Source of the DNA: a virus
IMG/VR virus record: IMGVR_UViG_3300025132_000249
Coordinates: 1 to 26,197 of that record
Length of the DNA: 26,197 nucleotides
Direction: 5' to 3' (one strand)
Part shown: positions 16,501-23,812 of the stretch, one piece after another
Position numbering within the stretch: position 1 is the stretch's first letter
Layout: every line of letters begins with the position of its first letter
Notes under the pieces: model-generated
The model's database searches: none
What the model was told of the DNA's origin: nothing
The model's input: only the letters and a program-made list of their open reading frames with translations
Program-made: the position numbers and the translations under genes

Positions 16501-19359
16501 GGATCGACAACTCCAATGACAGCATCATCAGATTGGGTTCCATTATATGATGGTAATTTTTGGAACTTGAGATATTATTGGGAAGCGACCGGTTCTGACT
16601 CAGGAATATACAATATAGCTGCTAGTACTAATGTCACTTACCATGTACAAGTACAGCAAGCGTCAGATTATATTAAAGGAAAATTAATCCATTCAGCAAG
16701 TTTATCTATTACTCCAACATATAATGCACATAACAATGCATGGAGTACAGCAACAGGAGCAATAGCTGGATATCTAGGAGGCCAAACTGGGTCAACTGGT
16801 GGAAATACCTTCAAAGTAAATCAATACTTAAATCATGCAATTGGAAATGGATCAACATCAGGTGGTACACATGATCCTGCAGGATTAGGAACATTTACAG
16901 GTTCATTCCAAGAATATCGCGAATGGTTAGAAAATATAGGCCAAGATGCGTTTGATAAACATACATTGAATCCAAAATCATATGTATCATCAATTAGCGC
17001 AACATCATCATTTGATACATTGGTAAGACATTATACTTTTGGAACAAACCAAAAAGGATACGATCATTCAGCGACAATTTATATTTCATCATCACATCCA
17101 AATCAAGCTATTCAAGACTTTTCTGATCCAGTAAATGACGGAACAACTTCATGGGCAACTGCTAGTAATTTTCAAACACCATGGGATACTGTTAATAATG
17201 ATCATTATGAACGAGTAGAAGAGACATATTATATTCATGGACCAAGTATTGGAGGAAAAAATTTAAAATCAGAAAAAATAAGAATTGAAGATAATAAATT
17301 AATTCATCCATTAGATAGAGAAACTAGAGGAGAAATAAGTCAATATGATACTGTATCAAATGATTCTGCTAAACTAGGAATATATTTCTCTCCTCAAGAT
17401 ATGATGAACAAAGACATCTTTAATCAAATAGGTAATGTTGCTCTAGATGATTTCTTTGGTTCTGCAGAAGATCAATACAAAGAATTATATCCAAAATTAA
17501 AAACATTTGCTCATAGATATTGGAGAAAATATGAAAATGATAATGATATAAATGCATATATAAGAGTATTTGCATTATTTGATTTTTCATTCTTTTCACA
17601 ACTGAAACAATTAATTCCAGTTAGAACAAATGCAGATTTAGGGCTGATAGTTGAGCCAAGTGTGCTTGAAAGATCTAAAGTAATGGTAGAGGCAGAACCT
17701 TCAAGAGAAGAACTGCATTATGAGGATTTCATACCAGATCCATTCCCTGATCCAATTATGGACATATTACCATTAACAGCATCTGTAGATGCATTAGAAC
17801 CTATGGAAGCTGAGCCAATGCATTATACTGCATCTATTCAAGATGTACCATCAATGGAAGGTGAGCCAATGCATTATACAGGTTCATTGAATTTTGATGT
17901 TCATGTAAGATCTGACTTGTCTGGTTCATTAACAAGATCTTTACTTGCAGTTACAACCGATGTTATTAATGGAACTAATTTAGGTGTATATAAAATAGCA
18001 ACCGGATCAAATGATGGAGATGATTATACAGATCCAGGAATAGATTTATTTAGAATTGGATCAGGACATCCAGGAGCAACATATAGATATATAGGTGTAA
18101 AATATGATACATTGAATGGTGGTTGGATAACGCAATCAAGACATGAGTTAGAATGGTCGCCTACCGGATCTGTTATAATGGAACAACGTAAATCTCCAAT
18201 GTATAGTAAAAAAGTATTTTATTATGGACCTGTAAATGCTGCATCACATCACTATAGATTAGATAGCTTTAATGGTTCAAGAATGTTAGATTCTAGAACA
18301 AGTTATAATCATACATCAGGTTCTGGATTTGAATCAGTAAATACTTCAGGAGTTGCATCTCAGCAAGCAGCATCAACTGCTAGATTTGAAGAAATAACTC
18401 ATAATAACTGGACAGGCCAGGCTATGTTATTTGATTGTCAAGGACCGCAGCTATCTGCAACACATAATAGAGGAGGTACTAGAATCCGATTACAAGATGA
18501 TATAATGCTTCCAAAATCTGATAACACAGGAAAGTTTAGTATATCAGTAGTATTGAAACCAGCTTCTGGATCAGGTACTGGAGATATTGCATTTCTTGGT
18601 AGAGGAGATGCAACAAATCCTGGATTCTGGATCAATGACCAAGGCGTTCTAGTTGCAAGATCTGAAGATGCAACTTATTGGAATACTTTAGGTACTTCTA
18701 CTGCAGAATGGAACTCAAGAGCAAAAGATGGACAAGCTTGGCCAGTAACAAATGATGCCGCAAGAGATACAAATCACTTAGCATATACATATGATGGTAC
18801 AGATCCAGAAAATGCAGTTATGAAGTTTTACTTAAACGGAAGACTGCAAAACACAGTTACCAAAGATGTAACTGGTGATGTAGGTTTAGGAAGATGGAGA
18901 ATTAGACATATTGGTATGGGATATAAATCATCAGCAAATACATATGCATATTCAGGATCAATGGCACAGCTACAGATATTTGATGATTATTGTTTATCAT
19001 CTCAAGAGGTTAAAACATTAAACAAATATCCAGATATGCAAGCAAATAGAGATTGGGGTGATGAAATAGGCAGAAAAGGTAGAGAGTTTATGACTAGAGC
19101 AAGACGAAGTAATGGATATGGTACATTTACTGATTTAGGTGAATTTGCAACTAGTCATTCATTACAACCTGCAGATTATAGAGATGATCCATTAGATTCA
19201 TCATATTATGAAGGATCAAAAATAACAGCACCTGGAATAAATGAACCATCTCCAGACGATGTAAAAGGCGAAGAAGTAGTAAAAATAACATTAAGAAACA
19301 GATATAGTTTAGTATACAAAAAAGATTTACCAGCTGGAGGTAATTTAGATGTTAGATAA
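13561..19359 (+). CDS. Giant tail/baseplate protein with LamG-like domains
   Basis: This 1932-aa protein is the largest in the window. Residues 1-550 appear to be an assembly region without a recognised domain. Residues 553-800 form a LamG/concanavalin-like jelly roll (LILYVPFDEG, AISFWIKDAD, GWHHIVFNVD, GSLDEIRVYNRLLSAEEI). Residues 875-1050 look like another beta sandwich. Residues 1255-1372 contain a conserved-looking helical segment (FDFSFFSQLKQLIPVRTNAD, then LGLIVEPSVLERSK), followed by a 17-residue tandem repeat (1415-1448). Residues 1618-1822 are a second LamG-like domain (FSISVVLKP, NHLAYTYDG, MAQLQIFDDYCLSSQEV). LamG domains usually bind glycans. The protein probably spans from the baseplate to the cell surface. 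Many TGS/SGS turns are typical of such marine phage adhesins. AAGGG lies 5 bases before the ATG. The exact T4 counterpart, if any, is unclear. Confidence 0.8.
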   Translation: MAIEQYLNSENIKASNKPIDALQLTADDQEVIASEVVEIRKFDDPALDETIELHVYDMMSNYITSEHTADHWKAFNTEDSLVQFDLYKNFDELGIKQGTYKFVLNFFRPIVGDDANPSLYIKEISADRTELKVYIGDENIKQKKKSIKTLDISDLTTSEQLSMFHTRRNELCGDNGFMNLLFLNFGRNRLAQFVNYRWLSDSRELYIKLYQPLQENYKEKQRLWIVQQVRQPYTDNVVLYRKPVESPTNAMRGPNFEIDVKWSKINETNFQNWNELLGSATATSQQIIDKMFSGSLQGVELGIDYSGFQNFVHYSSAKERVANFKYKIELLEYYDAQIKTLNSVSESNEVNANKTLYEKYKDNIVGGFDGFEKYLYQYNTGSIYTNATSGSNIGFETFVVEPWPKEGYGVTTSDKPFTANQWTLCHSTSSQAEVWYNALESSASLWDFHNDHALVKTVPEHIREDNNNSEFETFVHMIGHHYDIMYSYVKHQTDIYNRDEHHRHGISKDLLYETAKSFGWHLENGNQHERLFEYLLGTNELGSFGNINDRRIDDNLILYVPFDEGRPDFARQNFIDYGIVKGQALEAYDKPIFEEGAHGWGGKFNGTTNYLKYNKAYDFNNDDYAISFWIKDADLTNGDGGIINYNSGSDGAGWQILANAPEGTIQWKQFYTGSHGTHSFSIPSSITKQFSSSYLDPTSLEGTSTGGVSNGWHHIVFNVDRTLSGSAYVNGTFIGGTDIAVSASHDIGSEQTGDYPKPIIGAIDTDNTGTPYSNFTGSLDEIRVYNRLLSAEEITDLYTNYSQYITQSSAVSFATPKEDLTKQVWRRVVNNLPHLLKTKGTSRSVKALLSCYGIPESLLSIREYGGPKMPKSQPAGIYDQFTYALQIQSGSYVEFTHDHYKTDLYDWGFQREYLSAGDTIPDQTREWRFKPAITASMIVYTAGLVGATPVPISHIAIEYTGSYSGSADYGRVHYVHGQAAGSTTPMTASSDWVPLYDGNFWNLRYYWEATGSDSGIYNIAASTNVTYHVQVQQASDYIKGKLIHSASLSITPTYNAHNNAWSTATGAIAGYLGGQTGSTGGNTFKVNQYLNHAIGNGSTSGGTHDPAGLGTFTGSFQEYREWLENIGQDAFDKHTLNPKSYVSSISATSSFDTLVRHYTFGTNQKGYDHSATIYISSSHPNQAIQDFSDPVNDGTTSWATASNFQTPWDTVNNDHYERVEETYYIHGPSIGGKNLKSEKIRIEDNKLIHPLDRETRGEISQYDTVSNDSAKLGIYFSPQDMMNKDIFNQIGNVALDDFFGSAEDQYKELYPKLKTFAHRYWRKYENDNDINAYIRVFALFDFSFFSQLKQLIPVRTNADLGLIVEPSVLERSKVMVEAEPSREELHYEDFIPDPFPDPIMDILPLTASVDALEPMEAEPMHYTASIQDVPSMEGEPMHYTGSLNFDVHVRSDLSGSLTRSLLAVTTDVINGTNLGVYKIATGSNDGDDYTDPGIDLFRIGSGHPGATYRYIGVKYDTLNGGWITQSRHELEWSPTGSVIMEQRKSPMYSKKVFYYGPVNAASHHYRLDSFNGSRMLDSRTSYNHTSGSGFESVNTSGVASQQAASTARFEEITHNNWTGQAMLFDCQGPQLSATHNRGGTRIRLQDDIMLPKSDNTGKFSISVVLKPASGSGTGDIAFLGRGDATNPGFWINDQGVLVARSEDATYWNTLGTSTAEWNSRAKDGQAWPVTNDAARDTNHLAYTYDGTDPENAVMKFYLNGRLQNTVTKDVTGDVGLGRWRIRHIGMGYKSSANTYAYSGSMAQLQIFDDYCLSSQEVKTLNKYPDMQANRDWGDEIGRKGREFMTRARRSNGYGTFTDLGEFATSHSLQPADYRDDPLDSSYYEGSKITAPGINEPSPDDVKGEEVVKITLRNRYSLVYKKDLPAGGNLDVR
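17803..17904 (+). repeat. Two-copy 51-base tandem repeat inside the giant tail protein
   Basis: Two 17-residue units begin at 17803 (MEAEPMHYTASIQDVPS) and 17854 (MEGEPMHYTGSLNFDVH). An 18-base core, TGAGCCAATGCATTATAC, is identical in the two copies (17811-17828 and 17862-17879). Near-identity at DNA level points to a recent duplication. It lies in a Pro/Glu-rich hinge between the helical segment and the second LamG-like domain. Confidence 0.85.
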
Positions 19360-19383
19360 ATGGTATACTTTTTAATGATAAAC

Positions 19384-19397
19384 ATATTTATTTAAAA
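19384..19397 (+). promoter_or_regulatory. Candidate late promoter motif
   Basis: ATATTTATTTAAAA lies in the 55-base gap after the giant tail gene, 17 bases before ATG 19415. It matches the motifs at 3587, 7533 and 23774 apart from one missing T before the A-run. AAGGG (19403-19407) then provides the ribosome-binding site. Confidence 0.38.
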
Positions 19398-19414
19398 ATA
19401 AAAAGGGAAACACT

Positions 19415-20089
19415 ATGGGATATTTAGATAATAGTTCAATCACAGTAGATGCTATCCTGACCAAGAAGGGAAGACAATTATTGGCAAGGGGTAGAGATGA
19501 ATTCAAAATAACACAATACGCTTTAGCAGATGATGAAGTAGATTACGATTTATGGAATAATGATCATCCATTAGGAACTTCATTTTATGGAGTAGTAATT
19601 GAAAACATGCCGGTAATTGAAGCATTACCAGATGAAACTCAAATGATGAAATATAAACTTGTAACACTTCCATCTAGGTCAACTAGAATTCCAGTGATTT
19701 CCGTACAAAACAAGAATATTACATTATCAAGTGGTGGAACAGCTTCAATTAGACCATATACAAGAAACTTCAATAGAGGTAACCAAACATTTGGTTATAC
19801 TGCAGTATTATCTGATTCAGATGCAGCTTATTTAAGAGTAACAAGAGGAACAGGTAGAGCAGGTAGAGGAGCTACAGTTCCTGCATTTATTGGTGATAAT
19901 GAAGCAGCACAAACAGTAACTGTACAAGGATTGTCATTTGAAGTTATTGCAAAAGCTCAACCAGTAGAAGATAAGACAGCAACTATTACAGTTGTAGGTA
20001 ATGAAACAGGTGGTAGCGTAACAATTAACTTAACAGTTGAAAAACAAGAATTAGAAACGACACCAGGAGTAGCTTTACAAGCTATGTAA
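19415..20089 (+). CDS. Virion structural protein, conserved N-domain plus Ig-like C-domain
   Basis: This is a 224-aa protein. The N-terminal 85 residues (MGYLDNSSITVDAILTKKGR, then FKITQYALADDEVDYDLWN) match a small structural-protein family common in marine T4-like phages; I know it only as a virion protein. Residues 95-215 are beta-rich and Ig-like, with two alternating-strand blocks (VISVQNKNITLSSGGTASI; TATITVVGNETGGSVTINL). Such a layout suits a fibre- or tail-attached decoration, with the N-domain docking to the particle and the Ig-like part exposed. The gene is the first after a candidate late promoter and has AAGGG 7 bases before the ATG. No enzymatic motif is present. Confidence 0.8.
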   Translation: MGYLDNSSITVDAILTKKGRQLLARGRDEFKITQYALADDEVDYDLWNNDHPLGTSFYGVVIENMPVIEALPDETQMMKYKLVTLPSRSTRIPVISVQNKNITLSSGGTASIRPYTRNFNRGNQTFGYTAVLSDSDAAYLRVTRGTGRAGRGATVPAFIGDNEAAQTVTVQGLSFEVIAKAQPVEDKTATITVVGNETGGSVTINLTVEKQELETTPGVALQAM

Positions 20090-20092
20090 GAT

Positions 20093-20100
20093 TATAAATA
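20093..20100 (+). promoter_or_regulatory. T4-type late promoter element TATAAATA
   Basis: A perfect TATAAATA, the T4 gp55-recognised late -10 element, sits in the 25-base gap before the gene at 20115. It is 14 bases ahead of the ATG and overlaps the start of AAGGG (20100-20104). A late start site about 7 bases downstream would fall just inside the gap and partly remove the ribosome-binding site, which weakens the case. Confidence 0.4.
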
Positions 20101-20114
20101 AGGGATAAAATAAT

Positions 20115-21521
20115 ATGGCATCAATAAAAAGAAATAAGTCAGGATATAATGGTTCATCCATGGCTGCGTCAAGAGGAAGATTTGCAGGTAGGTTTAGATC
20201 GAGAGGTCCATTGCGTAACATGGCAAGACCAAGACCTAGACCAAGACCGGAATCACCAGTTCTCCAACAAGATACTGTTAGAGATATTGCGAACCAGGCT
20301 CGTATAAGAAATATTGAAATTGAAAGAAGAGCAAGACAAATTGCAAACCAATTAATTGCACAAAGAGAGCGTGCAAGATTAGCAGCAAGGAATGGAAGAA
20401 TATTTACAGAGTTCGATCTTGATACTGATGTTATCCCTAATCAGCAAGAGGTTGTAACAAGAGGATTATTTCCACCTAACGTTGGTAATCAATTAGATTT
20501 CCATACATCTTCTTTATTATCTGCAACTCAAAAAAGATATTATTATGAAATTTGGAATGGAGATAATAGAACTGCAAATTCATCATATGATGCAACAGGT
20601 TCTGCATTGTTTAGTATTGCATATGGACATAGATTAGGTTCTGGTTCTGCAGATGAAGGTGGTCAGGTAAATGATACACCATCGAGAGCAATTTATTCTC
20701 AATACAGATTATTATGTTTAGAACCAGATGATACTAAATTTTCATTTAACGGAGTTGATTCAGATTCTATATATGTAGTAAACTTTAACCGTGCATTGAT
20801 GAGAGAAAGATTAGATGAAGGTAATATAGAATTAAATTTATCTGCATTATCAGGATCAGTTTATGGAGCAACCGGAAATAACAATACACATACAGGTTCA
20901 AATGTAAAAGTATTAGAAGGTGGTGAAAATAATCCTGTAATGAGAATCATCGATGATTCTAAAATAACTTCTGCAATTTCAGTTAGAAGAGGTCATTTTG
21001 GAAGAAGATATAATATGGTTTCCGGTTCTATCGAGCAAGGAGTTTATAATTCAGTAACACCTTATCACTTTGGTTTATTATATCCAGATTTAGGAATTAT
21101 AGTACTTAATGCAGATGTGTTAAATGTATCAGGAGGATTTAATACTGTAACAGGTTCAGAAATTGCAGGTGATAATGCATATAAATTATTTACATCAATA
21201 TCGCATTCAGGAGCATATTTATCTGATGCATCTGGTGATAAATTAGGAATCCAATGTAGATCATCTGAAAAAGTAACATCAACTCATTATTTTGTTAGAG
21301 CAACAAATGCAGAATATAATTTTACAAATAATCCAACATTTGTTACTGGATCAAATGGTAGATTTGCTCAATCATCATTTATTGGTGATCCAAAAGTTTA
21401 TATTACTACAGTAGGTATGTATAATGACAGAAGAGAATTATTAGCGGTTGCTAAATTAAGTAAGCCTTTATTGAAATCATTTACAAGAGAGGCATTAATT
21501 AAAGTAAAATTAGACTTCTAA
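20115..21521 (+). CDS. Structural/fibre protein with Arg-rich N-terminus and shared C-terminal module
   Basis: This is a 468-aa protein. Residues 1-95 are unusually arginine-rich, with a PRPRPRP run at 39-45 and then a charged helix (RNIEIERRARQIANQLIAQR), and look like an anchoring or nucleic-acid-like basic tail. Residues 95-425 are beta-rich with repeated TGS/SGS turns, typical of fibre or surface proteins. The last 42 residues (YITTVGMYNDRRELLAVAKL, then SKPL) are clearly related to the C-terminus of the next protein (YITTIGLYDDNAQLLAVAKL, then ARPV), a shared module that probably docks both on the same partner. AAGGG is 10 bases upstream of the ATG. A transcription terminator follows the gene. 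Exact location in the virion is unknown. Confidence 0.75.
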   Translation: MASIKRNKSGYNGSSMAASRGRFAGRFRSRGPLRNMARPRPRPRPESPVLQQDTVRDIANQARIRNIEIERRARQIANQLIAQRERARLAARNGRIFTEFDLDTDVIPNQQEVVTRGLFPPNVGNQLDFHTSSLLSATQKRYYYEIWNGDNRTANSSYDATGSALFSIAYGHRLGSGSADEGGQVNDTPSRAIYSQYRLLCLEPDDTKFSFNGVDSDSIYVVNFNRALMRERLDEGNIELNLSALSGSVYGATGNNNTHTGSNVKVLEGGENNPVMRIIDDSKITSAISVRRGHFGRRYNMVSGSIEQGVYNSVTPYHFGLLYPDLGIIVLNADVLNVSGGFNTVTGSEIAGDNAYKLFTSISHSGAYLSDASGDKLGIQCRSSEKVTSTHYFVRATNAEYNFTNNPTFVTGSNGRFAQSSFIGDPKVYITTVGMYNDRRELLAVAKLSKPLLKSFTREALIKVKLDF

Positions 21522-21556
21522 TAGATTCTAATCGTTATAATTCATCATATTTAAAG

Positions 21557-21589
21557 CTCTCTTATATTTATAAGTATAAGAGAGTTTTT
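21557..21589 (+). terminator. Rho-independent terminator
   Basis: A perfect 10-bp inverted repeat, CTCTCTTATA (21557-21566) and TATAAGAGAG (21575-21584), encloses an 8-base loop and is followed immediately by TTTTT (21585-21589). It lies 36 bases after the stop of the 468-aa gene and ahead of the 721-aa gene, ending the upstream transcript. It is the only convincing hairpin terminator in the window. Confidence 0.85.
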
Positions 21590-21607
21590 ACTATAAAGGG
21601 AATATAA

Positions 21608-23773
21608 ATGGCTTCAAGAGCAGTAGTCTTCAGACCAATTAATAAAGATGATGTATCAATTACACCGTTTGAAGCAAATACAGTATTTAGAACAGATGAA
21701 ACATCATATCTAACCGATGGATATGTAGTTCGACATGGAATACATAACGTACAGACTACTCCAATTAGTGCATCAAATCTAGATGCTGATAATGCAAGAA
21801 ATCCAGACGGAACATATCAAACTCCTACTTGGAAAGCAATAGATCATTTATTTTATAGACCAGAAACAAAGAACGTTCCTGCACATACCATGGAACATTA
21901 TAATCCAAGATATACAGAAAAGAATTTATTTTATTCATGTAGTGTAGTAGCAATACCGTATGTTAAACATGGAGAAAATATTAAAAAAACATCTGTGCAT
22001 GTATCTTTTACTGGATCTGATAGTTATCAAAAAGTAGATTTATACGATGATAAATACGGAAATTTGCGTGACCATACAATAAATACTGGTAGTTTTATAT
22101 CTCAATCAAAGTCTATTGCTTATTGGGGATTCAATGATGAGTTTCGTCATTTTGAATTAAACTTTGGTCGATTAGGTGTTGATACAAGAGGTAAAACATA
22201 TAAACATATTCAGAATACCAATCGTATCAATAAGGATATTGTATCAACAGCACATTTAGTAAGATATGAACCAGGAATTGCGACATCTGGACAACGTCAA
22301 GCCAAAAACGAAGAAATTGTAACAAACGGAGATTTTGCAACAGCTGGGTCTCTTACTAATTCTAGTTATGCATTAGGATTTCATTCATCTGATTCTGGAC
22401 TTTCAATTTCTTCTGGAGTTCTAAATTTAGTTAATGCATCTGGAGGAGGTTTTGACGGAAGAGCTTATTTTTCAAATGGTTCTGATGGAACATTATTGTT
22501 AGATAATGGAAAGACTTATAGGCTTACATATACTATAACAGAAAATGCATCAGGTGCAAGTTTCCATGTTTATGATGGAGATAGTTATAACTCAGTAGAT
22601 AATAGTGTTGGTACTCATACATATAATTTTGTAGCAGATGATACAGATCCTATTGTTTTACGAAATGGTACTGATAACACTACTATTAAACTAGATAATG
22701 TGTCACTTAAAGAAACCTTTAATCCAGCATCAGGAATCGCAGCTGCATTTGATTCAGGTTCAAAAGCATATATAATTACTCCAAATAATAATAAGTTTAA
22801 TTTTAGACAAGACCAAGACTTTGCAATATCATTTTGGTGTAAATTACCGCCAACCCAGGCAGATACAGGATCAACTGCATATCGTACATCTGGTTCAAAT
22901 TGTATAATTACAAAACGAGGTGTTGAGCAAGAATTGGTAAGAGTAAATAGAAAATCTAATAGAAGAACATTTTATAAAAATACAAATATACATCGTACTA
23001 GATTTCCATATGATATAAGTGTTACAAATAAAAATCATCCAAAATATCCAGCCGGAAAAATATTGTTTAGTAGAAGTAATGGAATTGATACATTAGAAGT
23101 AACTTCAAGTACATGTGTTACATCATCTAATGATACTTGGTATCATGTAATGTGTAGTAAATCAGGATCAGATCTTGCAATGTTTGTTAACGGCGTATGG
23201 GAAAGTGGAGTTACAGATAAATTCCATACAGAAGATAATAATTTAATGAATCCATCACATTTGATATTTGGAGCATTAGATGAAGATTGTAATGGAGCAT
23301 TATCAGGAAGTATTGATGAAATTCGAATTTTCAATACATATTTACATTCCGCATCTGCATTATCTTTAGCAAATAATCATTGGATGAGTAGTAGTGCATA
23401 TCAAACAAATGTAGCAGGTAATGTATTTTATAGATCAGGACAAATAGTAGTATCATCACCATTACCAAAATATCATTATGCATTACAAGAAGGTTTTGAT
23501 ATAGAACATAAATCGTCTAGAACTATTTATGAAAATGAAGTACTATGTAAAGTTCCAATGGGAGAATGTAATGTTAGTATGAATCCAACATTACGTAAAC
23601 CAAAAAGCGAATTGATACAAAATCAATTCACTAGTAGTGCCTGGAAACCATATATAACAACTATCGGATTGTATGATGACAATGCGCAGTTATTAGCTGT
23701 AGCAAAGTTAGCTAGACCAGTACAAAAACGAGATGATGTTGATATGAATTTCCTAATTAAATGGGACTACTAA
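21608..23773 (+). CDS. LamG- and CBM-like adhesin/fibre protein
   Basis: This is a 721-aa protein. Residues 1-230 are a beta-rich N-part for assembly (HVSFTGSDSYQKVDLYDDKY; FELNFGRLGVDTRGK). Residues 234-370 look like a carbohydrate-binding jelly roll (EEIVTNGDFATAG to IKLDNVSLKE), a mobile module type. Residues 375-592 are a LamG-like domain (FAISFWCKLPP, TWYHVMCSKSGSDLAMFVNG, GSIDEIRIFNTYLHSASALS). Residues 680-721 carry the C-terminal module shared with the preceding protein. Together this suggests a glycan-binding receptor or fibre protein. It is transcribed separately from its upstream neighbour because a terminator intervenes. AAGGG at 21596-21600 is 7 bases before the ATG. Confidence 0.8.
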   Translation: MASRAVVFRPINKDDVSITPFEANTVFRTDETSYLTDGYVVRHGIHNVQTTPISASNLDADNARNPDGTYQTPTWKAIDHLFYRPETKNVPAHTMEHYNPRYTEKNLFYSCSVVAIPYVKHGENIKKTSVHVSFTGSDSYQKVDLYDDKYGNLRDHTINTGSFISQSKSIAYWGFNDEFRHFELNFGRLGVDTRGKTYKHIQNTNRINKDIVSTAHLVRYEPGIATSGQRQAKNEEIVTNGDFATAGSLTNSSYALGFHSSDSGLSISSGVLNLVNASGGGFDGRAYFSNGSDGTLLLDNGKTYRLTYTITENASGASFHVYDGDSYNSVDNSVGTHTYNFVADDTDPIVLRNGTDNTTIKLDNVSLKETFNPASGIAAAFDSGSKAYIITPNNNKFNFRQDQDFAISFWCKLPPTQADTGSTAYRTSGSNCIITKRGVEQELVRVNRKSNRRTFYKNTNIHRTRFPYDISVTNKNHPKYPAGKILFSRSNGIDTLEVTSSTCVTSSNDTWYHVMCSKSGSDLAMFVNGVWESGVTDKFHTEDNNLMNPSHLIFGALDEDCNGALSGSIDEIRIFNTYLHSASALSLANNHWMSSSAYQTNVAGNVFYRSGQIVVSSPLPKYHYALQEGFDIEHKSSRTIYENEVLCKVPMGECNVSMNPTLRKPKSELIQNQFTSSAWKPYITTIGLYDDNAQLLAVAKLARPVQKRDDVDMNFLIKWDY

Positions 23774-23787
23774 ATATTTATATTAAA
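23774..23787 (+). promoter_or_regulatory. Candidate promoter motif upstream of phoH
   Basis: ATATTTATATTAAA begins at the first base after the stop codon of the 721-aa gene and is identical to 7533-7546. It ends 25 bases before ATG 23813. Its presence ahead of a non-structural gene means either that phoH is expressed late or that the motif is not purely late. Confidence 0.4.
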
Positions 23788-23812
23788 TAGGTTAACATAA
23801 AGGAGTCACGCG

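Noticed and set aside
7533-23787. TATAAATA on the minus strand as true T4 late promoters
   Set aside because: The reverse complement appears in several gaps, but there is no credible minus-strand gene in the window for such promoters to serve. An antisense role cannot be excluded.
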